DNA of 64,000 nucleotides from an uncultured Clostridia bacterium (GTDB lineage: Bacteria; Bacillota; Clostridia; UBA1381; UBA9506). The DNA is taken from NCBI GenBank assembly GCA_934438075.1, contig CAKSBF010000009.1, positions 1-64,000 on the forward strand, in the 5' to 3' direction. Below are positions 1 through 8,700 of this stretch, piece after piece (within the stretch, counting starts at the first letter, position 1; every line of letters begins with the position of its first letter). The notes under the pieces are model-generated. The model was not told the DNA's origin and made no database searches. It saw only the letters and a list, made by a program, of their open reading frames with translations. Position numbers and translations under genes: made by a program.

Positions 1-442
<442 letters not shown>

Positions 443-518
443 AGGTTGGTTATTAAGACAAGAGTTTTTTGAAGAAAGATGTTGATACATTGTTTAGTTT
501 TGAGGGTAGATCCTCAGA

Positions 519-636
519 ATCCGGTGGTAATAGCGAGGAGGTTCCACCCGTACCCATACCGAACACGGAAGTTAAGCTCCTTAGCGTCTACGATACTTGG
601 CGGGCAACTGCCCGGGAAAATGGAACGCTGCCGGAA
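519..636 (+). rRNA. 5S ribosomal RNA
   Basis: The core CCCATACCGAACACGGAAG (about 551-569) and the helix I arms CCGGTGG at the 5' end and CTGCCGG at the 3' end identify 5S rRNA of about 118 nt. Ends are estimated from helix I pairing. It follows 23S after a spacer of about 75 nt, so it belongs to the same rRNA operon. Short open frames through it are artefacts. Confidence 0.95.
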
Positions 637-643
637 CGAACTG

Positions 644-669
644 ATAGGCGGAACGCAAGTTTCGCCTAT
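644..669 (+). other. Hairpin directly after 5S rRNA
   Basis: An 11-bp stem (644-654 with 659-669, one G-T pair) is closed by a GCAA tetraloop of the GNRA type. There is no clean T-run after it, so it may be an RNA-processing or weak termination structure rather than a canonical terminator. Confidence 0.55.
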
Positions 670-691
670 TGGTGTATTTAAAACTTTATAT

Positions 692-760
692 ATTCCTCGA
701 TAGCTCAGTCGGTAGTCCGTATGATTGCCGTTAAACCGGAAATTTCGCGCTGTGAGGAAT
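692..760 (+). pseudogene. Decayed tRNA-Asn-like relic
   Basis: The 5' part (ATTCCTCGATAGCTCAGTCG from 692) closely resembles the acceptor and D-arm of the intact tRNA-Asn 28 bp downstream. A matching 3' strand, GAGGAAT (754-760), can form a perfect 7-bp acceptor-like stem. The middle keeps a CCGTTAAA sequence like the Asn anticodon loop, but the D-stem is broken, the T-arm TTCGA motif is absent and there is no CCA. It is therefore not expected to be a working tRNA. Whether it is a relic or a retained tRNA-like hairpin cannot be decided from sequence. Confidence 0.6.
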
Positions 761-788
761 GAAAAAAATTAAGAAATTTCCATCATTT

Positions 789-864
789 TCCTCAATAGCT
801 CAGCTGGTAGAGCATGCGGCTGTTAACCGCAGGGTCGTTGGTTCGAGTCCAACTTGGGGAGCCA
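789..864 (+). tRNA. tRNA-Asn (GTT)
   Basis: All arms are present: acceptor TCCTCAA with TTGGGGA, D-arm GCTC/GAGC, anticodon stem TGCGG/CCGCA around CTGTTAA (anticodon GTT at 822-824), T-arm GTTGG/CCAAC with TTCGAGT. A discriminator G is followed by an encoded CCA at 862-864. Length is 76 nt. Confidence 0.97.
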
Positions 865-872
865 TGTGAATA

Positions 873-920
873 GAACAGATAATTTGAACTATTGTTGTTC
901 CAATTACCTGTTCTTTCTTT
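873..920 (+). terminator. Terminator of the rRNA/tRNA-Asn transcript
   Basis: A 17-position stem (873-889 with 897-913, two mismatches) is followed by TTTCTTT. It lies 8 bp after the tRNA CCA end and probably ends the rRNA/tRNA transcription unit. Confidence 0.7.
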
Positions 921-975
921 ATGGAAAAGCTTGTATTTATGCAGGCTTTTTGTGTTTTATGGCTTAAAAACTAAA

Positions 976-2269
976 TGGAACAAATTTTTAAGAAAAGTTT
1001 GATTCTGAGATTGAAAATCATTGATTTTCAACATTCGAACCATTAATGTCTAAATTACCTTGTTCTAAATGCCTAAGCTTATCGTAATATTTGGCTTCAG
1101 CTTTATTTGGTGTCTGGTATCGGATAACAGAGTGGGGCCGTTCGTTGTTATAAAAGACCATGTATTTGTTAATACTTCGTTTCAAATCTTCGGCAGTTTT
1201 GTATTCGTGTCGGTATAATTCTTCTTGTTTGAAATTGCTGAAGAATGATTCACAAACGGAATTATCGTATGGTCTGCCTGGTTTGGAGAATGATTGTTTT
1301 ACATTTAGCTCTTTTAAATAATTCATAAAGGTTTTAGATACGAAGTTGCTGCCTTGATCGGAATGAAAAAGTAAATCACCTGTAATTTCTCTTGATGAAT
1401 AAGCTTGCATAAAAGTTTTCTTTGTGAGTTGAGTGCTGTTTTTCTTAGAAATTTTCCAAGCAACAACTTTGCGGGCAAATAGGTCAATAACAACACAAAT
1501 ATAATACCGTATTTGATTATATGTATAGTAAGTTACATCACTAACCCATACTTCATTGGGACGACTGACTGTGAATTGCTGTTTCAAAATGTTTTCTTTG
1601 CGTTTTTGATTCATTTCATATAACGCTTTTGCGCCGCCACGAATACTAAACCAACCGTTTTCGTGCATAATTTTTGATACAGTGGCAACACCGACAGAAT
1701 ATCCTCGGTCATTCAGAACTGCGGCAACTTTACCGGGACCGTAAATCTGATTGCTTTCGTGGTATATTTCTTCAACTACAGGTGTTAACTCATCTCGTCT
1801 TAGTTTGTCTTTAGTGTTACCGTGTTTACCGCGAAGTTTGCGATTGTAATATGTACCCTTGGACATACATAATGCTTCGCAGATGACATTTACATTATAC
1901 CCCTCTAAAAGTAAATCTTCAATGGCAAAATACTTTTCGTCAACGGAGTCGGTAGCTAAACATGGTGAAGATTGCAAGATTTTAATTGTTGTTAAGCATC
2001 GTTCATATTTCCGATTAAGGTCATTATAGTCCTTTAAATTGATAATATGCCCTTTACTTTGGTGGTTGTGATTATACTCTTTAATCCAGTGATACATTGT
2101 TGAACGTGGAATGCCGCTATTTTTCTGAATAGATAGAACACTTTCGCCCGACAGGTAGCATTTTAAGATATGTTCTTTTTGCTCTTGTGAATATTTTTGG
2201 TTCATGATACAAACCCTCCTTAAAAATATAAAATGGGTATTATTATATCACGAATCCGAGGTGACTCCA
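976..2269 (-). mobile_element. IS3-family insertion sequence (ends approximate)
   Basis: The element is defined by the intact transposase gene. The proposed ends, TGGA at 976 and TCCA at 2266-2269, are a minimal match, and I could not find a convincing long inverted repeat or a target duplication, so the borders may be off by tens of bases. It inserted just after the tRNA-Asn terminator, at the edge of the decayed zone. Confidence 0.6.
1018..2205 (-). CDS. IS3-family transposase, OrfA and OrfB in one frame
   Basis: A 395-aa transposase. Residues about 5-45 form an N-terminal helix-turn-helix (GIPRSTMYHW), about 100-125 a second HTH, and about 215-375 the integrase core. The catalytic triad reads D223 (VWVSD), D283 (LFHSDQGSNF) and E319 (VCESFF), with 35 residues between the second Asp and the Glu, as expected for IS3. 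Most IS3 elements make the active protein by programmed frameshifting between two frames; here one uninterrupted frame covers both parts. A clear ribosome site, AAGGAGGG, lies about 10 nt before the ATG. The triad is intact, so activity is plausible. Low GC matches the surrounding accessory zone rather than the main chromosome. Confidence 0.93.
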   Translation of the reverse strand: MNQKYSQEQKEHILKCYLSGESVLSIQKNSGIPRSTMYHWIKEYNHNHQSKGHIINLKDYNDLNRKYERCLTTIKILQSSPCLATDSVDEKYFAIEDLLLEGYNVNVICEALCMSKGTYYNRKLRGKHGNTKDKLRRDELTPVVEEIYHESNQIYGPGKVAAVLNDRGYSVGVATVSKIMHENGWFSIRGGAKALYEMNQKRKENILKQQFTVSRPNEVWVSDVTYYTYNQIRYYICVVIDLFARKVVAWKISKKNSTQLTKKTFMQAYSSREITGDLLFHSDQGSNFVSKTFMNYLKELNVKQSFSKPGRPYDNSVCESFFSNFKQEELYRHEYKTAEDLKRSINKYMVFYNNERPHSVIRYQTPNKAEAKYYDKLRHLEQGNLDINGSNVENQ

Positions 2270-2328
2270 AATTTGGAAATGGTAAAACTTTACGTTTATA
2301 ATATTGTTTTCTTTTTCGGTGTTATCAA

Positions 2329-2357
2329 TTGAAATATTTGTTGAGATGTGATATAAT
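2329..2357 (+). promoter_or_regulatory. Sigma-A promoter upstream of the HEPN-like locus
   Basis: TTGAAA (2329-2334), a 17-bp spacer and TATAAT (2352-2357) form a near-consensus promoter about 70 bp before the first start codon of the 2426-3779 gene pair. Confidence 0.7.
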
Positions 2358-2425
2358 ATATTTAAAAATTATATGTTTGGGTTTTAAGAACATGGAGTAA
2401 GTAGTCTTGTGTGGTGAAATTATTT

Positions 2426-2908
2426 ATGAGTGAATATGCAGATATTAATATAAAAAAATTATCTTTATTCGAGTTTCGAAACTATGTAAATAGTTGTATT
2501 GTTAGCTTGTTTTTTTCTCGCCGAGATTTGATAGTTACCCCCAATTGGATCAATTATGTTTGACAATATTAAAAAAAAGCCTGTTCAATTGAACTCTATT
2601 TGCCAGACGATTTTATTAAAGTAAATGATGAATATTTTCCAATTGAGTGGGAATCAAGAAAGAAAATAGAGTTGGCAAATGGCTCCAAAGAATTCAAATA
2701 TCAAGGCGTAATACCGAAAAAAGATGAGGTAAAGGAAAAATTCCATGAGCTGCGTAGGAAGATAGAAAACGAAGAAAAAACTTTTGTGCCTGAAGAATGG
2801 GAAAGAGTGAGACTTCTTTTGGAAACAATTGTTTTTTGCATTTGTAAAAGAATAAAGGTGATAGGGTATGGCGAATTCACAATTTTGGCACAGCATAGTG
2901 ACTTTTAA
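2426..2908 (+). pseudogene. Disrupted small gene upstream of the HEPN-like protein
   Basis: Reading from an ATG at 2426 (GGTGA ribosome-like site) gives 45 residues (MSEYADINIKKLSLFEF...) before a stop at 2561. The same frame is coding-like again from about 2579 to 2908 (...LPDDFIKVNDEYFPIEW...). The interval holds a run of eight A's at 2571-2578; dropping one base there would join a neighbouring-frame segment beginning MFDNIKK to the downstream frame. I therefore read it as one gene of roughly 160 codons broken by small indels. Alternatively, the downstream part could be translated from the TTG at 2600. The product is unrecognised, charged and soluble. It overlaps the next gene by 41 bp, which suggests a co-expressed pair. 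Confidence 0.45.
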
Positions 2909-3779
2909 CAACATCAATATAAATACATATTACTTACCTGAAAATAAGGTGTGGCTCTTTTCGGCTCCCGATATATATACTGTGATTAATAAAATGTATG
3001 AGGAGAGTAATGATGTTATTGATGTCAAACAGTTGTCTACATTACAAAGCAAAATTCGTATTTTTCAAGGTAATTCATGGAGAACAATTGATGTGTTGCA
3101 GAAAGAAGATATATTTAAGGTCGCAAAATCATACATCTCAGAAAAAATAAAAAGTTTTGAGGAATGGATGGAGAATATCTGCCTTACTGTTCCAGAAGGG
3201 TGTATTTTATCGAAAGAAAGTAAGGAGTATGAGTTTTTGTGCTTGGCAGTAAACAGATTCTTGGATCTTTATAAAGAAATAAATAATTCTACATTCATGA
3301 ATTTACCTCCCGAAACAAGACTATATAAAATCAAAGATATCTTTAGTGTTTATGCGGAATTATTATCATATCCGTCAATACGAGATTATGTTGACTTTAT
3401 TGAAAAAACAAGACCGTCAATGGAATCTGTTATTAGCAGAGAATTTATTAAATTTATTAGAAATGTACTAGTTCATTTCCCGTTTTTTACTACATGGGAT
3501 GAAATATATATTTCTAAACAACTAGTTAATTGGGCAAATGAAAGACTGTCCATTGATAAGTTTTTAAATAAATACCAAGGTCACGAAGATGTAAAATATA
3601 GGTTTATGGAAGCAAATTCTCGCAAATGGAGATACCCAACGATTAAATTCCCGCCAGTGTATAACGAAGATAGAATTTTTCTTAAAGATATTGTCAACGA
3701 AAAAGATGGTATTTTGCTTTGTGTTGTATTAATGTTTAATGTTGTATCTTCTCAAATTGTAAAATTAAAAGAGGTGTAA
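2868..3779 (+). CDS. Protein with HEPN-like R-x4-H motif, function unknown
   Basis: A 303-aa soluble protein without signal peptide or membrane segment. The start is supported by AAGGTGAT seven bases before the ATG. The C-terminal third has R198-NVLV-H203 followed by FPFF, within predicted helices. R-x4-6-H with a polar residue after the Arg is the catalytic signature of HEPN ribonucleases, which are common in toxin-antitoxin and abortive-infection systems. The assignment rests on this motif and the helical context, not on a full-domain match. Its partner frame (2426-2908) overlaps the start and is broken. If this were a toxin-antitoxin pair, loss of the partner would be expected to be tolerated only if the nuclease is weak or not expressed. 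The neighbourhood is AT-rich and IS-associated. Confidence 0.6.
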   Translation: MANSQFWHSIVTFNNININTYYLPENKVWLFSAPDIYTVINKMYEESNDVIDVKQLSTLQSKIRIFQGNSWRTIDVLQKEDIFKVAKSYISEKIKSFEEWMENICLTVPEGCILSKESKEYEFLCLAVNRFLDLYKEINNSTFMNLPPETRLYKIKDIFSVYAELLSYPSIRDYVDFIEKTRPSMESVISREFIKFIRNVLVHFPFFTTWDEIYISKQLVNWANERLSIDKFLNKYQGHEDVKYRFMEANSRKWRYPTIKFPPVYNEDRIFLKDIVNEKDGILLCVVLMFNVVSSQIVKLKEV

Positions 3780-3816
3780 TATAAACGCTTTTGTCATTGG
3801 AAGAGGATTTGATTTT

Positions 3817-4344
3817 GTGTATTGTATTGTTACTGAAATAATCATTATGTCAAAAAACAGTGCAGACACAAGTTTAAGAATTTTTAATTCTATTGAGCAT
3901 TATGGACTAAATATAAGTGGAGCTGCTTTAGTTGGAGGAGTATCAATATCTCCGTATTTACTCGCCTTTAAAACAGATTTGTTTTTATCTGCAAATAAAG
4001 CAGATGTGCAAGAGACGATCAATGCAAAACATTGCATCGGAAATAATTTGTGATCATTTTAGCTTGCTGATAAATCTTGAGAATGACATAAATCAAATTA
4101 GAATTGCGTTTGATGGCGATGCTGTATTTTTTTTTGACGAATCTGAAAAATATATAAATCAGAGGGTTTGCAGGCTTTTACTGAGCATGAATATAAAAAT
4201 GCACAAAATCCATTGCCTGAAGGACCGTTTGCTAAATTGCTAAAACAATATCTTTAATACAACAAAAATTCCCGAATGATAAGATGCCAATTCGAACGAC
4301 ACTTGTTACAGCGAGGAATACTCCAGTCCATGAAAGAGTTGTTA
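3817..4344 (+). pseudogene. Remnant of a 5'-nucleotidase (NT5C1-like, Pfam 5_nucleotid)
   Basis: Consecutive pieces in different frames give characteristic 5'-nucleotidase segments: IFNSIEHYGLNISGAAL and LAFKTDLFLSANKADVQ (3817-4020), then IRIAFDGDAVFFFDESE (about 4098-4150), then a third-frame piece with NPLPEGPFAKLL (to about 4250), then FPNDKMPIRTTLVTARNTP (to 4344). FDGDAVFFFDE is the HAD-type catalytic region. The N-terminus is missing and at least three frame changes are needed, so the gene is dead. The family assignment comes from remembered family sequence. Homology stops abruptly near 4344, where a different gene remnant continues. Confidence 0.75.
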
Positions 4345-4720
4345 GAACATATACGAAAATAATTGAAAAGCGGGGTAGAGGAATTCCTCGTATGTACGGT
4401 GAAGTGTTAAAAATATGGACTTAGAGAACCTGAACTTGTTGATATTGATGGGGATTTCAGAGTAAACTTCTACAGAAGTTCTGTCACCCTTAAGGTGACA
4501 GAAAAGGTGACAGAAAGAGAAATGTCTGTGATAAGGTTAATAAAAAATAATCCAAGAATAACAACAACTGCAATGTAGATGGAATTAGGAAAGAGTCGAA
4601 AAACAATCTCCGCAATAATAAAATCACGAAAAGATAGAAATGTTATTGAAAGAGAAGGCTCAGACCGAAACGGAATTTGGATCATAAAACAGATGACTCT
4701 TAATAGAGTGCAAAACAAGC
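4345..4720 (+). pseudogene. C-terminal remnant of a winged-helix ATP-binding (AlbA_2/RecG-like) protein
   Basis: From 4345 the reading becomes YTKIIEKRGRGIPRMYGEV, then after a one-base shift near 4422 GLREPELVDIDGDFRVNFY, then a winged-helix C-terminus (SVIRLIKNNPRI ... LGKSRKTISAIIKSR ... IEREGSDRNGIWIIK). This is the usual C-terminus of helix-turn-helix ATP-binding proteins carrying the AlbA_2/Schlafen-like domain. There is one frameshift and an in-frame TAG at 4576. The N-terminal domain is gone, and the fragment is joined in frame to the nucleotidase remnant, which suggests an old deletion. A second copy of the same C-terminus lies at 5398-5512. Confidence 0.7.
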
Positions 4721-4721
4721 A

Positions 4722-4793
4722 AAAAAGTGCCTGCATCTATAATGAACACGAAAGCCACGTCGGAGCAAGCTTTATATCGCTTGCTCCGTTTTT
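4722..4793 (+). repeat. About 70-bp repeat, copy 1 (gene tail plus terminator)
   Basis: TGCCTGCATCTATAATGA starts a block that also carries GAAAGCCAC and a terminator hairpin. It recurs with few differences at 5515-5586. Each copy follows a decayed winged-helix C-terminus, so the repeat is most simply the shared 3' tail of paralogous genes rather than a mobile repeat. Confidence 0.8.
4761..4793 (+). terminator. Intrinsic terminator in repeat copy 1
   Basis: A perfect 10-bp stem, CGGAGCAAGC (4761-4770) with GCTTGCTCCG (4779-4788), is followed by TTTTT. It lies at the end of the first winged-helix remnant. Confidence 0.88.
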
Positions 4794-5016
4794 CTATGCA
4801 AAAAAATAAGACTTTGTTCATGCCGCTGCTCCTACTTTTGTGCAAAAAGGATTTATTTCATTTTACAGAGAGCGTAGCTCTCTATTTTACAAAAAATAAT
4901 ATAAAATATGCATATGAATCGTAAATAAGCTTTTTGAACGCTGTTTTTCGTTACAGAATTTAATTTTATGCAGTGAATATTAAAACAAACGGACACGGAG
5001 GGAGATAATACATACT

Positions 5017-5378
5017 ATGTCAAAGAAAGAAATAATCAAAAGGTACATTTTATTTATAATAAGCTTATTTTTTGCGGCATTCGGAGTTGCAATAACAAAA
5101 CACGGTGAACTTGGGGTTTCCCCGATTTCATCATGAATTCGGGAGAGGCTTTTGTGAAAGCAATTTCGGATAAGTCGGGTATGATATTCGGTAATGTTAA
5201 AATTGGGTTTGATGTCGGTTGCGTGGTGCTGGCGCTTGTTATATCGTGGTTTCTCTTTAACGGTGAAATTGTCGGCACGCGTAAAGGAACGATTTTGACG
5301 GCGCTTTTGACGGGAGTTGTTGTGAATTTTTTTGTAAAGCGAATATCCGGGCCTGTCAACAACATATTGTCAAATTAG
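5017..5378 (+). pseudogene. Internally deleted YczE/YitT-like membrane protein gene
   Basis: The ATG at 5017 has a good ribosome site (GGAGGGAGA) and starts a typical N-terminus with one membrane helix ending HGELGVSPISS, where it hits TGA at 5134. From 5133 another frame gives an 80-aa C-terminus with two membrane helices (GCVVLALVISWFLFNG, GTILTALLTGVVVNFF). Intact family members are about 200 aa or longer; here the middle is missing and the halves are out of frame, so this is a deletion pseudogene. LGVSPISS is the family motif I rely on. The function of YczE-like proteins is not well defined. Confidence 0.75.
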
Positions 5379-5397
5379 GTATGTCATTCAACATAAT

Positions 5398-5512
5398 GAT
5401 ATAGCAAAGAAATTTAAAAACAATCAAAGGATGTGACACCCTTAAAGAAATGGGTATGCTTGATTGAGAAGGCCAGAGGAAAACAGGCAAATGGATAATT
5501 AGCACAGAATAA
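5398..5512 (+). pseudogene. Second winged-helix C-terminal remnant
   Basis: DIAKKFKNNQR (from 5398) is followed, after a frame change, by TLKEMGMLD, an in-frame stop and EGQRKTGKWIISTE to a TAA at 5510-5512. The pattern, a recognition helix then a wing with GxRKTGKW, is the end of a winged-helix domain like the one at 4345-4720. Only about 38 residues remain. It is immediately followed by repeat copy 2. Confidence 0.6.
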
Positions 5513-5514
5513 AC

Positions 5515-5586
5515 ACAAAAAATGCCTGCATCTATAATGAATGTGAAAGCCACATCGGAACAAGTTACGCTTGCTCCGATTTTTTG
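5515..5586 (+). repeat. About 70-bp repeat, copy 2
   Basis: Same block as 4722-4793: TGCCTGCATCTATAATGA, then GAAAGCCAC, then the hairpin. The loop sequence is shorter and the stem carries one mismatch. Confidence 0.8.
5554..5586 (+). terminator. Intrinsic terminator in repeat copy 2
   Basis: The stem ATCGGAACAAG (5554-5564) pairs with CTTGCTCCGAT (5570-5580), with one A-C mismatch, and is followed by TTTTT. It separates the decayed zone from the 3409-aa gene. The next 200 bp up to 5787 are AT-rich; I see isolated -10-like boxes but no convincing promoter pair. Confidence 0.8.
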
Positions 5587-5787
5587 TTAAAAAATTTTTA
5601 ATAAATCATACTTTGGAATGATGACAAATCACAAATATAGTGTTACAATATATGATAGGTGTATAATGGTATTTTGACTTAACTTTTACAATGTCGGGTT
5701 TAGACTGCACATTTTACAAATTTTTTCTATCCCCAAAAAATGCGGGATTTTAACATAAATTATTAATTTTTAAAACAGGAGGCAATT

Positions 5788-8700
5788 ATGAAAAGGAGAG
5801 TTTTGAGCATAATAACAGTATTTGCATTACTTATAGCGCTGGTACCGCAAAACATAACGGTATCTTATGCGGCGGCTCTTTCGGGCAGCGGTACGGCAAG
5901 CGATCCGTATTTGATTAAAAATTCGAGTGACCTTGAACAAATAGGCGATGGCGAGGCAGGTACATACTATAAGCTTGAAAACCATATTACCATCGACCGC
6001 AGCTTTAAGACGATAAAATCGTTTAAAGGTATTTTAAACGGCAATTACAAAACGATAACAGGTTTGGATGTTTATACCCATATGACCTATGACACAGCGA
6101 GTCAGAAAAATATATTAACCACAAAAGGTGCGCTGTTTGAAACGATAGAGTCCACAGCGCTTGTATACAGGGTCACCTTTAGGAGACCCAAATTTTCGAG
6201 CTATTGCGAAAATATTCCGAAAAATCACAACGGCGATTTAAACTTTAACAGGGGTTTATTGGCGGTTACAAATAAAGGTACGGTAGACAATATTTCTATA
6301 ACGGATGCCGATATAAACGCAACCTTTTACAGAAATATGTCAACCTGTGAAAGTATTTACCAGACCAATAATTTTGGCGGTATTGTATACCAAAATAACG
6401 GCAAAATTTTAAATTGTTATATAACGGGTAATATGAAAGTAACCGACGGCGAACATATGGCAGGTGTTGTATCGATGAATAACGGTATCGTTGCCAATGT
6501 AGAGTCGTATGTTAAAATTGAACTTACGCAAACAAGCGGGTTTAGCGGACCGTGTTTGCGGTATGCGTCGTGCATTGTTAGCAGAAACACGGGAACAATT
6601 TATAATTCCTGGAGCGGCGGTTCAATATCTAGTACCTACGGTAATTTGGTTGAGTCGCAGATAAACGGATATATATGTGCCGCAAACACTTCTTTAAACG
6701 GCAAGGTAAACGGAACGGTTGATACATGCTATTACAAAAAAACGTCTGACGAAAAGGTTGTAGCGGCCGGTGTTACGGGCGGCAACCAATCGAATGTAGA
6801 AGAAAAAAGTATTGGTACGAATAAAGATTTATATAATGCAAACGTAACAGCCAACAACAATAAAGGCGCCAATGGAATTATGGGCCTTAAAGGATGGCAA
6901 GCAAGCGTTGAGCCCGCAATACTTAATTGGGTAAAAGACGGTAAGGTGTATAAATGCGAAACTGTTTATCCGAATGATGATGGCAAATGGGTATTTTACT
7001 ACCCGTATGCTATAGATGACGACTATTACACCGAAACCTGGGATACGACATTTTCCGAAAGCGGCATGCAAGGTTTGAGAGCGGGCGGATACAGCACATT
7101 TAATAGCGCAAAAGTTATTACAATTACCGCAGCTAATCCGCAGGGTAAGTACTACCCCGTATTTGACGGTACGCAAACATTAACTCCGAGCGAAACGTCA
7201 ATACCCGATTATGCGTATAAATGGAAAAGAGTAGGTTCCGATGATTTTGTTGAGGCACCCACGGCCGACGAAATAGCTCAAGCGGGCGGTATAAAAAAAT
7301 ATATTGCAAAGCTTGACGGCGGTTACTTGTCCGACAGCTATTTTACCGAAAACTATACCGACCCAATTAGTGTTGGCGATGAATTTGCGGTTAAATATGT
7401 AGTGGACAGCAATCAGTACAAAATAAAATCCGGCGAATATTATATGTATACCAAAGGCGGCTGGGGCAATGTAGATGCTCCGACCTTTAAGGTAAAAAAA
7501 ATAAGTGTTGCGCAGGATAATATAAACACATACTTTGACTTTACACAGCCGACGGTGCAAAAGTACAGCAAAAATGCAGTGTACACTTACCCCACGGTAA
7601 CGGCAAAAACTACGGCAACTCCGGCATATACGGGTACTTTGACCGTTCGCTATTCAAAAGAGGACGGCACAGTGCTTGACGCACCCCCTACCGAGGCGGG
7701 TACGTATAACGTATTGGTTTCAATGAAGGCTGACGATAATTTTAATGCGTGCACAAATGTAAAAATAGGCACATTTACGATAGAAAAAGGCGATGTTAAA
7801 TGCGAGCTTTCTATTGAAGGCGAAGCAAAATACAGCTTGCCTTTCAAAATTAAGGCTAAATTTACCGAGGATTGTGACCCGTCGGTTAAATCCGAAAATA
7901 TATCGGGCGGTTATGCAACTCTTTATATAAACGGCATACAAGACGGCCTATCGGCTTGGGTAAGCAACGGTGAGGTTACATTTGTTGTAAGTAAAATCAT
8001 CCCCGTAAGCAGCTTTAATTATTCGGTAAAATATGACGATCACGGCAACAGCTACAACACAAAAGAATTTAACGCAAGCGGTGATGTGGCAAAGGGTACG
8101 CCCGAAATGGAAATTACAACCGATAAAACCGATTATACATACGGTGATACCGCAATAATTACCGTTAAAGCGCCGGCAAATCAAAATAATTTTGATAGTA
8201 GATTAGTTATACGCTTTGAGGATACAAATATTCCTCTTGAAACTGATTATATCGAAGATGAAAACGGTTATTACAAATACAAGTGGAAAGTTAGCCGCGT
8301 TGGAGAGAATATTAGTATAAAAGCAGATTTTATGGGCTCAAAAGATTACAATGCAGGATATGTAACCTGCACATACAACGCTTACAAAGCGGATGTAACA
8401 GCCGATTTGTTGGAAGTGACAGGCGGCGGAACCTACACATACGACGGACAGTCCAAAAGTGTAGAGATTAACCCGAAAGCAGGTATTAAAGGTATAGGCA
8501 ATGTAGTGAATATATACTATTACAGCCAAACCGACGGTACCTCATCACAGGACGCACCTGTTGATGCAGGGACATATGAATTATTTGTTGAAATTGAGGC
8601 GGGCGAAAACTATAATGCGAATAGATTTCTTAAAGTATCTCCCATTTTGATTATAAAACAGGCAACCTTAACCGAAAACGATTTTACCGTTAAAATTAAC

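Noticed and set aside
469..703. Short open frames through the 5S rRNA region
   Set aside because: They lie on 5S rRNA and its flanks and have no ribosome site.
789..864. tRNA-Asn as an integration (att) site for the IS-containing island
   Set aside because: I found no second copy of the tRNA 3' end in the window and no integrase gene, so an integrative-element border cannot be supported.
976..2269. Terminal inverted repeats and target duplication of the IS
   Set aside because: Only TGGA/TCCA and scattered short matches were found, too little to claim defined ends.
5587..5787. Promoter or riboswitch for the 3409-aa gene
   Set aside because: TATAAT-like boxes exist, but none has a -35 partner at suitable spacing, and no cyclic-di-GMP or other riboswitch core was recognised.
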